Notes: a model not told the origin generated them from the sequence alone. A DNA stretch of 64,000 nucleotides from M0103 sp040386155 (GCA_040386155.1 JAZKFZ010000003.1:558001-622000), one strand, 5' to 3'; positions 33,767-43,538 are shown, counted from the first letter of the stretch. Numbers and translations: made by a program.

Positions 33767-35767
33767 TCAATAGTTTAAAAGCTCCTGAACAACCTTTTTC
33801 AATCGTTCTTGTGGTAAGAATTGCTTCTCCAATGAAACTGCAAATGGCACTGGTGTGTCCAAAGATGCAACACGTTTTACTGGTGCATCCAGTTGCTCAA
33901 AACAATTTTCGTTGATCAATGCAACCAACTCACCTCCTATTCCACCTGTCAAACAATCTTCATGCAGCACAATCACCTTTCCAGTCTTTTTCACTGCGTT
34001 AAAAATTGCTTCATTGTCGAGTGGTAACAAGGTTCTTAAATCTAAAATCTCAAATGAGCTGTCTGGAAATTCTTGTTGCATCTCCATCGCCCAATGCACC
34101 CCTAAGCCGTACGTTACAATCGTCAAATCATTACCAGAAGCTACCGTTCTTGCTTTTCCAATTTCAACGGTGTAATACTCATTTGGAATTTCTTCTTTCA
34201 AACTTCGGTACAAATATTTATGTTCAAACACCATCACAGGATTTGGATCTTCAATAGCGGCATTCAACAATCCTTTCGCATCATAAACACTTGATGGATA
34301 AACAATTTTTAGTCCCGGAGTGTGGAAGAACCAGGCCTCATTACTTTGTGAGTGAAAAGGTCCAGCTGCTGTGTTCGCCCCTGTTGGCATCCGCACCACT
34401 ACATCGGCATTTTGCCCCCAACGCCAATGAATTTTCGCTAAATTATTTACAATCTGATTGAAGCCACAAGTGGCAAAATCGGCAAATTGCATTTCAACCA
34501 CCGACTTCATTCCTGCAATGGAAAGTCCTAAACCAGCACCTACAATTGCAGATTCACAAATTGGTGTGTTTCGAACACGTGCTTTCCCAAATTTTTCTAC
34601 AAATCCTTCCGTGACTTTAAACGCCCCTCCATATTCAGCAATGTCTTGTCCCATGATCACCAAATCGGGGTATCTTTCCATCGATTGTGATAATCCTTCT
34701 TGTATGGCATCTATGAATCGCTTTTCAGATTTCTCTCCTTTTCCCTCAATCACTTGTTGCACAAAGGGTGCATAAATATCGTCTAGTTCTCGTTGCAAAT
34801 CTGCTTCAATGAGTGGTTGACTTTGCGCTGCATCAAAAGCATCTTGAATTTCTTTCTTGAGATTGATTTTGATAGTAGCTTCCTCCGCTTCCGTCAAAAC
34901 ACCTAGCTCTCTCAAAAACAATTGATAATTCTCAACAGGATCTTTAGTTGACCATTGATCTTGTAATCCTTCTGGATAGTACTTTGTTCCTGAAGCTTCT
35001 TCGTGTCCACGCATGCGAAAGGTCATCAATTCCAATAAATAAGGTTTTGGTTCTTTTCGAATGTCATCATTGATCTTGCGTACTGTGCGAATAACATCCA
35101 ATACGTTATTTCCATCCACTTGCACAGCTTTCATACCATAACCGATTCCTTTATCAATAAATTGTTTGCATCTAAATTGTTCGATGGAAGGCGTTGACAA
35201 GCCCCAGCAGTTATTTTCTATGGCAAAAATGACTGGCAAATCCCACACTGAAGCGACATTTACAGCCTCGTGAAAATCACCTTCTGAAGCACCACCATCT
35301 CCCGTAAATACAATTGTCGACTTCCCTTCGTTTTTCAAAACAGAGGAAAGTGCTATTCCATCTGCAATTCCAAGTTGTGGACCAAGATGGGAAATCATAC
35401 CTACGATGTTGTGATCTTGTGTTCCGAAGTGAAATGAACGATCCCTTCCTTTGGTAAATCCACCTAATTTTCCTTGAAACTGCGAAAAAAGTTGTTCCAA
35501 AGAAATTCCACGGGTAGTAAAAACTCCTAAATTTCGATGCATCGGAAGAATATACTCTTCGTCGTTCATGGCATACGCACAACCAACAGAAACTCCTTCT
35601 TGTCCCCACCCAGAAAACCATTTTGTAATCTTTCCCTGACGAAGTAAAATCAACATCTTTTCTTCAATCATTCGAGGCTTCAGAATCAATTTGTAGATCT
35701 CCAACAATTCTTTATCGTCAAAACCTTCGCGATTGAATTCAATTTGTCGTGCTGTTAATGCTTCCAT
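33767..35767 (-). CDS. 2-oxoacid dehydrogenase E1, fused alpha-beta subunits
   Basis: A 666-residue thiamine-diphosphate enzyme with the alpha subunit domain (about 1-320) and beta subunit domain (about 340-666) in one chain. The alpha part holds GDGGASEGDFHEAVNVAS, the TPP-binding GDGxxNEG-type motif with the usual EN ending (FAIENN). The beta part carries IMGQDIAEYGGAFKVTEGF, the Glu of PxCE (TPICESA) and the C-terminal LHEDCLTGGIGGEL. It decarboxylates a 2-oxoacid (branched-chain or pyruvate) and transfers the acyl group to E2 lipoyl. Start at 35767 gives MEALTARQIEF; an upstream ATG at 35788 is weaker. E2 and E3 are not in this window. Confidence 0.92.
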   Translation of the reverse strand: MEALTARQIEFNREGFDDKELLEIYKLILKPRMIEEKMLILLRQGKITKWFSGWGQEGVSVGCAYAMNDEEYILPMHRNLGVFTTRGISLEQLFSQFQGKLGGFTKGRDRSFHFGTQDHNIVGMISHLGPQLGIADGIALSSVLKNEGKSTIVFTGDGGASEGDFHEAVNVASVWDLPVIFAIENNCWGLSTPSIEQFRCKQFIDKGIGYGMKAVQVDGNNVLDVIRTVRKINDDIRKEPKPYLLELMTFRMRGHEEASGTKYYPEGLQDQWSTKDPVENYQLFLRELGVLTEAEEATIKINLKKEIQDAFDAAQSQPLIEADLQRELDDIYAPFVQQVIEGKGEKSEKRFIDAIQEGLSQSMERYPDLVIMGQDIAEYGGAFKVTEGFVEKFGKARVRNTPICESAIVGAGLGLSIAGMKSVVEMQFADFATCGFNQIVNNLAKIHWRWGQNADVVVRMPTGANTAAGPFHSQSNEAWFFHTPGLKIVYPSSVYDAKGLLNAAIEDPNPVMVFEHKYLYRSLKEEIPNEYYTVEIGKARTVASGNDLTIVTYGLGVHWAMEMQQEFPDSSFEILDLRTLLPLDNEAIFNAVKKTGKVIVLHEDCLTGGIGGELVALINENCFEQLDAPVKRVASLDTPVPFAVSLEKQFLPQERLKKVVQELLNY

Positions 35768-35785
35768 TTTATTCAAAAATTTTGA

Positions 35786-35793
35786 CAAAAATA
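35786..35793 (-). promoter_or_regulatory. E1 -7 box TATTTTTG
   Basis: Exact TAnnTTTG match on the minus strand, 18 bp ahead of the E1 start at 35767. Confidence 0.5.
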
Positions 35794-35819
35794 GCTAAAA
35801 TTTAGCTGAAATTTTCAGC
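35794..35819. promoter_or_regulatory. Tandem palindromes next to the E1 promoter, possible operator
   Basis: GCTAAAATTTAGC (35794-35806) is a perfect palindrome about one centre base, and GCTGAAATTTTCAGC (35805-35819) overlaps it with near-perfect symmetry. They lie directly upstream of the -7 box, where a regulator would block or recruit polymerase. No regulator gene is nearby. Confidence 0.4.
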
Positions 35820-35901
35820 ACTCATATCCACTCGTTTTTCACATCAAAAGCTAAAAAAATGTTAACGCCTGTAACGATGCTGAATAGTTTGATTTTATTA
35901 T

Positions 35902-35909
35902 TAACTTTG
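35902..35909 (+). promoter_or_regulatory. guaB -7 box TAACTTTG
   Basis: Exact TAnnTTTG match 29 bp ahead of the guaB start at 35939. Confidence 0.55.
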
Positions 35910-35938
35910 CAAGAATTTATCCCAAAAATAGGTTCAAA

Positions 35939-37411
35939 ATGTCACTTTCAAACATTAGCAATATTCAAGAAGGACTTACATACGATGATGTGTTATTAGT
36001 GCCTGGATATTCAGAAGTTTTGCCACGCGAAGTTCAGTTAAAAAGTAAGGTCACACGAAACATAGAAGTGAATGCCCCTATTATGTCGGCGGCAATGGAT
36101 ACAGTTACCGACGCGCGCCTAGCAATTGCAATTGCACAGCAAGGAGGTATTGGTGTCATTCACAAAAACATGAGCATTGCAGAACAAGCGCACGAAGTAA
36201 GAAAAGTAAAACGTTCTGAAAGTGGAATGATTCTCGACCCTGTTACCCTTTCTGAAAATGCAGTGGTAAAAGATGCGCTTCATTTAATGAAAGAAAACAA
36301 TATTGGCGGAATCCCTGTTGTTGACGAAAATAAATTCTTGAAAGGAATTGTTACTAATCGCGATTTGCGATTTGAAAAAAACTTACATCGACCGATTGCC
36401 GAAGTAATGACTTCTAAAAACTTGGTGACTACAGGCGATGGCACAGATCTTTCTACTGCCGAAGATATTTTACAGGAGAATAAAATCGAAAAATTATTAG
36501 TGATTGATAAGGAGAATAAATTGATTGGACTTATCACTTATCGCGATATTATAAAAGTGAAAACGCAGCCCAATTCATGCAAAGATCAATTTGGCCGCTT
36601 GCGGGTAATTGCTGCTGTTGGCGTTACAAATGATACGATGGAACGTGTGTCGGCTCTTTATGAAGCAGGCGTTGATGCCATAGTTATAGATACGGCACAT
36701 GGTCACTCCAAAGGTGTTGTTGAGAAATTGAAAGAAGTGAAAGCTAAATATCCTCAATTAGATGTTATTGTTGGAAATATTGCTACTGCTGAAGCTGCAA
36801 AATATTTGGTCGAAGCTGGAGCAGACGGTGTGAAAGTTGGAATCGGACCAGGCTCAATTTGTACAACTCGTGTTATTGCTGGTGTAGGAGTTCCTCAATT
36901 AACGGCCGTAAATGATGTTGCTAAAGCACTTGAAGGCACAGGAGTTCCTGTGATTGCTGATGGTGGAATTCGTTATACGGGTGACATTGTAAAGGCAATT
37001 GCAGCAGGAGCTGACATGGTAATGGTAGGTTCGATGTTTGCTGGAGTGGAAGAGTCGCCAGGCGAAACAATTATTTTTGAAGGAAGAAAATTTAAGTCAT
37101 ACCGGGGAATGGGATCATTGGAAGCTATGCAAAAAGGATCAAAAGATCGCTATTTCCAAGATGCTGAAGATGACATTAAGAAATTGGTTCCAGAAGGAAT
37201 TTCAGGTCGTGTTCCTTATAAAGGTTCAATGCTAGAAGTGATGTATCAAATTATTGGTGGATTAAGAGCTGGGATGGGATACTGTGGTGCTGCCGCCATC
37301 TCCAACCTTAAAGGAGCTAAATTCGTTCGTATTACCACAGCAGGAATGAGAGAGTCGCACCCGCATGATGTTACAATCACCCGCGAAGCACCAAATTACA
37401 GTATTAAATAA
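35939..37411 (+). CDS. guaB: IMP dehydrogenase
   Basis: A 490-residue enzyme that oxidises IMP to XMP with NAD+, the first committed step towards GMP; guaA, in this window, completes the path. The N-terminal EGLTYDDVLLVPGYSEVLPRE begins the barrel, interrupted by two CBS domains (about 95-215), and the catalytic loop is KVGIGPGSICTTRVIAGVG with the nucleophile Cys. The mobile flap (SKDRYF) and FEGRKFKSYRGMGS are intact. The C-terminus is complete. It leads a run of four same-strand genes with gaps of 24, 21 and 14 bp (PPIase, SurA-like, MoxR), a conserved order in Bacteroidota. Confidence 0.97.
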   Translation: MSLSNISNIQEGLTYDDVLLVPGYSEVLPREVQLKSKVTRNIEVNAPIMSAAMDTVTDARLAIAIAQQGGIGVIHKNMSIAEQAHEVRKVKRSESGMILDPVTLSENAVVKDALHLMKENNIGGIPVVDENKFLKGIVTNRDLRFEKNLHRPIAEVMTSKNLVTTGDGTDLSTAEDILQENKIEKLLVIDKENKLIGLITYRDIIKVKTQPNSCKDQFGRLRVIAAVGVTNDTMERVSALYEAGVDAIVIDTAHGHSKGVVEKLKEVKAKYPQLDVIVGNIATAEAAKYLVEAGADGVKVGIGPGSICTTRVIAGVGVPQLTAVNDVAKALEGTGVPVIADGGIRYTGDIVKAIAAGADMVMVGSMFAGVEESPGETIIFEGRKFKSYRGMGSLEAMQKGSKDRYFQDAEDDIKKLVPEGISGRVPYKGSMLEVMYQIIGGLRAGMGYCGAAAISNLKGAKFVRITTAGMRESHPHDVTITREAPNYSIK

Positions 37412-37435
37412 ATCAAATCTATAGAATTCTACACA

Positions 37436-39394
37436 ATGAAAAAGCAACTATTTACAGCCTTAGGTTTAATGATTTCTTTAGGGACTTTTGCACAAGCGCA
37501 AGACCCAGTTTTGTTACAAATCGACAATAATAAGGTAACAAAATCCGAATTTTTACAAGTTTATTTAAAAAACAATAACGACCCCAAATTCGATAAAGCA
37601 TCGTTGGACGAATATATGGAATTGTACCGTAAATTTAAATTGAAGGTGACGGAAGCTGAAGATTTAAAATATGACACCATTCCTAAGTTGCTAAAAGAAT
37701 TAGAAGGCTATAGAAAACAATTGGCCCTTCCCTATTTGATTGACTCAGCTCAAAATGAGGCTTTAGTAAAAGAAGCGTACGAAAGAACCAAAACGGAAGT
37801 TCGTGCTTCACATATCTTGGTGAATTTAGAGTCGAATGCTTCACCTGCTGATACATTGGTAGCTTATGCTCGTATCATGGGATTAAAAAAGCGTATTGAA
37901 AAGGGAGAAGACTTTGCCACTGTAGCGAAAGGAAAAAATGGGTCAGACGATCCATCCGCTGTAAATAATGGTGGAGATATTGGCTATTTTACAGCATTCC
38001 AAATGGTATACCCATTTGAAGAAAAAGCGTACAACACGCCAGTCGGTTCCATTTCAGAGCCGTTCAGAACTCGATTTGGATACCATATTGTTAAGGTTAC
38101 TGAGAAGCGTGCTGCTAGAGGAACGATAAAAACAGCACACATTATGATTGCTGTTGCGAAAGATGCCACGCAGGAGCTAATTGACAATGGACAGAAAAAA
38201 ATCGACGAAATTTATGAGAAAGCAATTGCTGGAGAAAATTTCGAAAGTTTAGCAAGCGATTTCTCTGATGATCCAAGTACTGCCAATAAAGGAGGAGTGC
38301 TACCTGCTTTTGGTTCTGGAACAACGACAAGAATGGTCACTGAGTATGAAGATGCTGCTTTTGCATTAAAAAACGATGGCGACATCAGTAAACCAATTAG
38401 AACAAATTACGGATATCATATCATCAAAAGATTAGAATGGACAGATGTTCAACCTTTTGAAAAACTAAAGAAAGACCTACAAAATAAAGTAAACAAAGAT
38501 GAGCGTTCCAAAAAAACACAAGATTCATTTGTTGCTAAATTGAAAAAGGAATACAAATTCAAGGATAAATCAAAAAAAGAGTTAAAATGGTTCATTGCCA
38601 ACCTAGATTCTTCTTACTACATGGGAAAATGGAATGATGAGAAGTTAACTACAGATAAACCAATTTTCATTCTTGACAAGCAAAAATTCACGCAAAAACA
38701 ATTTGGTGATTATTTAGAGCAAAACTTCAGATCTGCGCGTCGCGATGCCAATGAAATTGTAATCAAAAATCAGTTTAAGGCGTGGCAAAAAGAAACAATC
38801 TTAGGATACGAAGAAGCTAAATTAATGACTAAATACCCCGCATATAAAGCATTGGTTACAGAATACCATGATGGAATTTTATTGTATGAAATCATGTCGG
38901 ATAAAGTATGGAACAAAGCCGTGAAAGACACAGTTGGCTTAAGAGAATATTTTGATGCGAATCGCTCGCAATACATGTGGGGAACGCGTGCAGACGCAAT
39001 GGTGTATGAATGTTTGACGGAAGGAATTGCTCAGAATGTTTTCAAAATGATCCAAAATGATACTATTACGTCAAAGCACGTTCTAGATGTCATCAATAAA
39101 GACAGTGAATTGAATCTGAAAGTACAAACAAATAAGTATGATGTGAAAACAACTCCTTTCTTGGTAGATCAAAGTGTAACCAAAGGTGTAATGAAACCAT
39201 TCGTACACAATGGTAAAATCTATGTTATAAAAGTGAAAGAAATTTTACAACCCAAAGAAAAAGAGTTCTCAGAGGCAAAAGGAGCCGCTACCTCTGATTA
39301 CCAAACATTCTTGGAACAACAATGGTTGAAAGAATTAGAAGGTAAGCACACGATTACCATCAATAAAGAAGTTTTGTATTCAATTGGGAAATAA
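37436..39394 (+). CDS. Periplasmic PpiC-type peptidyl-prolyl isomerase, two parvulin domains
   Basis: A 652-residue exported chaperone. A signal peptide (ending TFAQA) is followed by a helical N-domain (VLLQIDNNKVTKSEFLQVYLKNN), then two parvulin PPIase domains: one around ASHILVNLE to GDIGYFTAFQMVYPFEEKAY (about 125-220) and a second around TAHIMIAVAKDA to GGVLPAFGSG (about 230-330). The C-terminal ~250 residues are a helical/mixed region with no known domain. It should assist outer-membrane-protein folding in the periplasm, like PpiD or SurA. Cotranscribed with guaB and the SurA-like gene. Confidence 0.9.
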   Translation: MKKQLFTALGLMISLGTFAQAQDPVLLQIDNNKVTKSEFLQVYLKNNNDPKFDKASLDEYMELYRKFKLKVTEAEDLKYDTIPKLLKELEGYRKQLALPYLIDSAQNEALVKEAYERTKTEVRASHILVNLESNASPADTLVAYARIMGLKKRIEKGEDFATVAKGKNGSDDPSAVNNGGDIGYFTAFQMVYPFEEKAYNTPVGSISEPFRTRFGYHIVKVTEKRAARGTIKTAHIMIAVAKDATQELIDNGQKKIDEIYEKAIAGENFESLASDFSDDPSTANKGGVLPAFGSGTTTRMVTEYEDAAFALKNDGDISKPIRTNYGYHIIKRLEWTDVQPFEKLKKDLQNKVNKDERSKKTQDSFVAKLKKEYKFKDKSKKELKWFIANLDSSYYMGKWNDEKLTTDKPIFILDKQKFTQKQFGDYLEQNFRSARRDANEIVIKNQFKAWQKETILGYEEAKLMTKYPAYKALVTEYHDGILLYEIMSDKVWNKAVKDTVGLREYFDANRSQYMWGTRADAMVYECLTEGIAQNVFKMIQNDTITSKHVLDVINKDSELNLKVQTNKYDVKTTPFLVDQSVTKGVMKPFVHNGKIYVIKVKEILQPKEKEFSEAKGAATSDYQTFLEQQWLKELEGKHTITINKEVLYSIGK

Positions 39395-39433
39395 TTTTTC
39401 AGTTCAAACGTTTAAATGAATTTAACAACAACT

Positions 39434-40783
39434 ATGCATAAATTAGTTCTTTTCTTTTGCTTTAACGCCGTTTTGTTTTCGGTCCAAGCACAGCCTGGAG
39501 TAGTCGACAAAATAGCAGCACAAGTAGGAGACAACATTATTCTTCTTTCTGATATTCAGGCTCAAAAATACCAAGCAATGCAAGGTGGAGTCACTGTCGA
39601 TGAGAATTTCGAATGTACTGTTTTAGAAGATTTGATGTTCGGAGAACTGTTGTTAAATCAAGCGCTTTTAGACAGTATTGTGATTGCTGACGAACAAGTG
39701 GAAGCAGAAATGGAAAACCGCCTTCGTGTCCTAGAGCAACAAATTGGAAGTCGCCAGAAGTTGGAGGAATTTTACGGAAAAACGGTTACTCAGATTAAAG
39801 ACGAATTTCGTTTGATGATCAAAAACAGGATGCTTTCTCAAGAAATGGAGAATAAATTAACCTCTGCAATCAACGTAACACCAAAAGAAGTTGCAGCGTA
39901 CTACAATAGTATCCCGAAAGATAGTTTACCCTTGATCAATCAGCAGTTAAGTTTTCAGCAAATAGTGCACTATCCTGAAATAACAAAGGAGGATAAAAAA
40001 AGAGCTTTTGACCAACTTGCTGAAATTCGACAAAACATTATCGACGGGAAAAGTACTTTTGAAACGCAGGCGCGAATTCACTCTATGGATCCTGGAAGTG
40101 CTAGTCAAGGAGGAAAAATACAAGCAACAAGGGGGATGATGGTTCCTCAATTTGAAGCAAATGCCTATGCCTTGAAAGTGGGAGAAATTTCGGAAGTTTT
40201 TGAAACGGCTTACGGCTACCACGTGATGAAGTTATTGGAGCGAAAGGGAGATGATTATACGTGTTTACATATTTTGATCATTGCAGAATTTACCAATGAG
40301 GCGTTAGAGCAATCGGCGAAAATCATAGATTCTTGTTATGCATTATTGAAACAAAATCAAATCACATGGGATGAAGCTGTGCTTCGCTACTCTAATGATT
40401 TAGAAACGAAGCAAAATAAGGGAATTATTACTAATCCAATCAACGGACAACAAACGTGGGATATGGAAGATTTGAATCAAATTGATCAACAGATTTTCTT
40501 ATTGACAGAGCACATGGAAAAAGGTGACATCACTGCCCCAAATTTATATGGAAATATTGTTTCGAGAAAACAAGGAGTTCGTATTGTTCGATTGATGGAA
40601 CGAATGCCTCAACACCTTGCTAATATGAATGACGATTACGCATTGATTAAATTAGCCGCGGAAAATCAAAAAAAGCAAAAAACACTAAATAGTTGGGCTG
40701 CTGGAAAATTAGGAAACGCATACATAAAAATTGATGAGTCATTCCAAAGTTGTCAATTCCGAAATAACTGGCTAAAAAAATAA
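39434..40783 (+). CDS. SurA-like periplasmic peptidyl-prolyl isomerase
   Basis: A 449-residue exported chaperone (signal MHKLVLFFCFNAVLFSVQAQ from ATG 39434; the frame extends to 39416). VDKIAAQVGDNIILLSDIQAQ is the SurA N-domain start, followed by the helical chaperone core and two parvulin-like domains (about 165-260 and 270-370), the first with SFQQIVHYPEITKEDKKRAF and GGKIQATRGMMVPQFEANAY. It likely guides outer-membrane barrels to the BAM complex. It follows the PpiC-type gene by 21 bp and precedes moxR by 14 bp. With the neighbouring protein it gives two related PPIases in a row. Confidence 0.9.
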   Translation: MHKLVLFFCFNAVLFSVQAQPGVVDKIAAQVGDNIILLSDIQAQKYQAMQGGVTVDENFECTVLEDLMFGELLLNQALLDSIVIADEQVEAEMENRLRVLEQQIGSRQKLEEFYGKTVTQIKDEFRLMIKNRMLSQEMENKLTSAINVTPKEVAAYYNSIPKDSLPLINQQLSFQQIVHYPEITKEDKKRAFDQLAEIRQNIIDGKSTFETQARIHSMDPGSASQGGKIQATRGMMVPQFEANAYALKVGEISEVFETAYGYHVMKLLERKGDDYTCLHILIIAEFTNEALEQSAKIIDSCYALLKQNQITWDEAVLRYSNDLETKQNKGIITNPINGQQTWDMEDLNQIDQQIFLLTEHMEKGDITAPNLYGNIVSRKQGVRIVRLMERMPQHLANMNDDYALIKLAAENQKKQKTLNSWAAGKLGNAYIKIDESFQSCQFRNNWLKK

Positions 40784-40797
40784 ATAAAAACTAAACT

Positions 40798-41751
40798 ATG
40801 TCTGATGTACAAGCAATCGACCAATTGGTTGACCACTACAAGTTGTTAAAGAATGAAATTCACAAAGTAATAGTTGGACAGGACGAAGTAGTAGATCAAG
40901 TATTGATTTCCATTTTTTCGAGAGGGCATTGTTTATTAGTTGGAGTTCCTGGCTTGGCGAAAACGCTATTGGTAAATACAATTTCTGACACATTAGGATT
41001 GAATTTCAACAGAGTACAATTCACACCAGATTTAATGCCTTCTGACATTATTGGTTCAGAGATTTTGGATGAGAACAGAAATTTTAAATTCATTAAAGGT
41101 CCTCTTTTTTCAAATATTATTTTGGCGGATGAAATCAACCGTACACCACCAAAAACTCAATCAGCACTTCTTGAAGCCATGCAAGAACGATCAGTAACAG
41201 CTGCAGGAACGAAGTATATTTTAGATGCACCATTCTTTGTCTTGGCAACGCAAAATCCAATTGAACAAGAAGGAACGTATCCCCTTCCTGAAGCACAATT
41301 AGACCGATTCATGTTTAATATTTGGGTAGATTATCCAAGTTATGTAGAGGAATTGGCGATTGTGAAAGCAACAACCTCAGATGACAAACCGACGTTGAAC
41401 AAAGTACTGACTGCTGAGCAAATTATTCAATATCAAGATTTAATTAGACGAATTCCTGTGGCAGACAATGTCTTGGAATATGCAGTGAAATTGGTGGGGA
41501 AAACAAGAGCGAATTCAGAATTTGCCCCAAAAATTACAAAAGAATTTATTTCTTGGGGCGCTGGACCACGCGCATCGCAATATCTAATTGTAGGAGCAAA
41601 ATGTCACGCCGCTTTGAATGGAAAATACTCACCCGACATTGAAGATGTGAAAGCTGTTGCAAAACCAATTTTACGTCACCGTATTGTGCGTAATTATAAA
41701 GCAGAGGCCGAAGGTTATTCTACCGATAAAATTATTGATGAATTGCTTTAA
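40798..41751 (+). CDS. MoxR-family AAA+ ATPase
   Basis: A 317-residue cytosolic ATPase. Walker A is GVPGLAKTLLVNT, Walker B ILADEINRTPPKTQSALLEAMQE, sensor I VLATQNPIEQEGTYPLPEAQLDRFMF, and sensor 2 lies in GAGPRASQYLIVGAK. MoxR proteins assist maturation of partner complexes, often with VWA and DUF58 proteins, and in Flavobacteria they relate to stress and gliding. No VWA gene follows here, because the next gene is convergent. It ends the guaB run. Confidence 0.95.
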   Translation: MSDVQAIDQLVDHYKLLKNEIHKVIVGQDEVVDQVLISIFSRGHCLLVGVPGLAKTLLVNTISDTLGLNFNRVQFTPDLMPSDIIGSEILDENRNFKFIKGPLFSNIILADEINRTPPKTQSALLEAMQERSVTAAGTKYILDAPFFVLATQNPIEQEGTYPLPEAQLDRFMFNIWVDYPSYVEELAIVKATTSDDKPTLNKVLTAEQIIQYQDLIRRIPVADNVLEYAVKLVGKTRANSEFAPKITKEFISWGAGPRASQYLIVGAKCHAALNGKYSPDIEDVKAVAKPILRHRIVRNYKAEAEGYSTDKIIDELL

Positions 41752-41827
41752 TGGATGAGAGAGATAATTGTATCTAGTACAAAAAAAAATCAAATTATTG
41801 AATTAAAATCCTTTATTTATGAGGGTT

Positions 41828-41880
41828 TCGACTGACGTAATATTGCGTCGACTGACGCAATTTAGCTAATTTGCTAATTT
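41828..41880. repeat. Convergent-spacer palindromic repeat, site B
   Basis: TCGACTGACGTAATATTGCG (41828-41847) and TCGACTGACGCAATTTAGCT (41848-41867) repeat with an exact 20-bp period. TTGCGTC/GACGCAA (41843-41860) is a perfect inverted repeat with a 4-nt loop, and GCAATTTAGCTAATTTGC (41857-41874) is a near-perfect 18-bp palindrome that runs into copies of GCTAATTT. It lies between the convergent moxR and gdhA genes. Confidence 0.75.
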
Positions 41881-41920
41881 GCTAAAATGTATCTACAATA
41901 TCATCCCATTTATTTCAACA

Positions 41921-41950
41921 AAAAAGGATTGTCCTTTCGAACAATCCTTT
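41921..41950 (-). terminator. Rho-independent terminator of gdhA
   Basis: A perfect 10-bp stem AAAGGATTGT/ACAATCCTTT with an 8-nt loop. On the minus strand, the stem is followed by T residues (the A-run at 41920-41925). It starts 22 bp after the gdhA stop codon. Confidence 0.85.
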
Positions 41951-41972
41951 CAAATAGTAAACAAATTAGTAA

Positions 41973-43328
41973 TTAAACCAATCCTTGATCAATCATTGAA
42001 TCTGCAACTTTTACAAATCCAGCAATGTTAGCACCTTTCACGTAATCAATAGTTCCATCTTCGCGTTGTCCGTATTTCACACATGCTTGGTGAATAGAAA
42101 CCATGATTCCATGTAAACGTTGATCAACTTCTTCTGCTGTCCACGAAAGACGCAATGAGTTTTGAGACATTTCCAATCCAGAAGTTGCAACTCCACCAGC
42201 GTTAGATGCTTTTCCTGGAGAGAACAACACTCTTGCATTGTGAAATTCAGTAATAGCTTCAGGCGTTGTTGGCATATTTGCTCCTTCAGCTACACAAATT
42301 ACTTTGTTTGCAATTAATGCTTTTGCTTCTGCTTCGTTCAATTCATTTTGAGTAGCACAAGGAAGAGCGATGTCAACCTTCACTTCCCATGGACGTTTTC
42401 CTGCTACAAATTTCGCAGTTGGATATTTTGCAATGTATTCTTCGATACGACCTCTTTTAACATTTTTGATCTCCATCACGTAAGCCAATTTCTCAGCAGT
42501 GATTCCGTCTGCATCATAGATATAACCAGAAGAATCTGAAAGAGTTACCACTTTTGCACCCAATTCAGTTGCCTTTTCACATGCATATTGTGCAACATTT
42601 CCTGATCCAGAAACAGCAACAATTTTACCATTGAAAGAATCTCCTTTCGTTGCTAACATCTCCTTTGCGAAGTAAACTGTTCCATAACCAGTTGCTTCTG
42701 GACGTATCAATGATCCTCCCCAATTTCTTGCTTTACCAGTTAATACACCAGTGAACTCGTTACGTAAACGTTTATATTGACCAAACATGTAACCAATTTC
42801 ACGACCTCCAACGCCAATATCTCCGGCAGGAACATCTGTGTTTGCACCAATATGACGAGCTAACTCAGACATAAATGATTGACAAAATTTCATTACCTCA
42901 TTATCTGACTTTCCTTTTGGATCAAAATCTGACCCACCTTTTCCACCACCCATTGGCAATGTTGTCAATGAATTTTTGAATACCTGCTCAAATCCTAAAA
43001 ACTTTAAAATCGATAAGTTAACAGATGGGTGAAAACGTAATCCACCTTTGTACGGTCCGATCGCAGAATTAAACTCAACTCGGTAACCACGGTTAACTTG
43101 AACTTGTCCTTTATCGTCTAACCAAGGAACTCTAAAAATAATCGTTCTTTCTGGTTCCACCATTCGATCCAAAATCTTGGCATCCTTGTACTTTGGTGTT
43201 TCTTCAATGATTGGAATAACTGCTTCCGCTACTTCGTGTACTGCTTGTAAAAATTCAGGTTCGCTACCGTTTTTTGACTTTACGCGATCCATGAATTCAT
43301 CAATCGCTGCTTGATATTTACTTGACAT
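41973..43328 (-). CDS. gdhA: NADP-specific glutamate dehydrogenase
   Basis: A 451-residue enzyme that reductively aminates 2-oxoglutarate to glutamate with ammonia. FHPSVNLSILKFLGFEQVFKNSLTTLPMGGGKGGSDFDPKGKSD carries the family signature with the catalytic lysine, and VPAGDIGVGGREIGYMFGQYKR the conserved loop. The Rossmann region is IVAVSGSGNVAQYACEKATELGAKV, and PEATGYGTVYF continues the barrel. Length near 450 fits the hexameric NADP class. It is a single transcription unit with its own promoter and a clear terminator. Confidence 0.97.
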   Translation of the reverse strand: MSSKYQAAIDEFMDRVKSKNGSEPEFLQAVHEVAEAVIPIIEETPKYKDAKILDRMVEPERTIIFRVPWLDDKGQVQVNRGYRVEFNSAIGPYKGGLRFHPSVNLSILKFLGFEQVFKNSLTTLPMGGGKGGSDFDPKGKSDNEVMKFCQSFMSELARHIGANTDVPAGDIGVGGREIGYMFGQYKRLRNEFTGVLTGKARNWGGSLIRPEATGYGTVYFAKEMLATKGDSFNGKIVAVSGSGNVAQYACEKATELGAKVVTLSDSSGYIYDADGITAEKLAYVMEIKNVKRGRIEEYIAKYPTAKFVAGKRPWEVKVDIALPCATQNELNEAEAKALIANKVICVAEGANMPTTPEAITEFHNARVLFSPGKASNAGGVATSGLEMSQNSLRLSWTAEEVDQRLHGIMVSIHQACVKYGQREDGTIDYVKGANIAGFVKVADSMIDQGLV

Positions 43329-43358
43329 ATAAAAATTATTTATTTGTTATTCGTGCGA

Positions 43359-43366
43359 CAAATTTA
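43359..43366 (-). promoter_or_regulatory. gdhA -7 box TAAATTTG
   Basis: Exact TAnnTTTG match on the minus strand, 30 bp ahead of the gdhA ATG. Confidence 0.5.
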
Positions 43367-43538
43367 TATTTTTTTCTTTATCAAAAATCACATCGCAAAA
43401 AATATGAACCAAACAATTGTTAAAACTATTCGAGAAAACCACCAATTTAATTTGTACTGCTCTTTTATTAACCTTAATTTTACATTACAAAGCAACCTAT
43501 TTAAAGTTATTGCGTTTTTACTTTAAAATATCATACAA

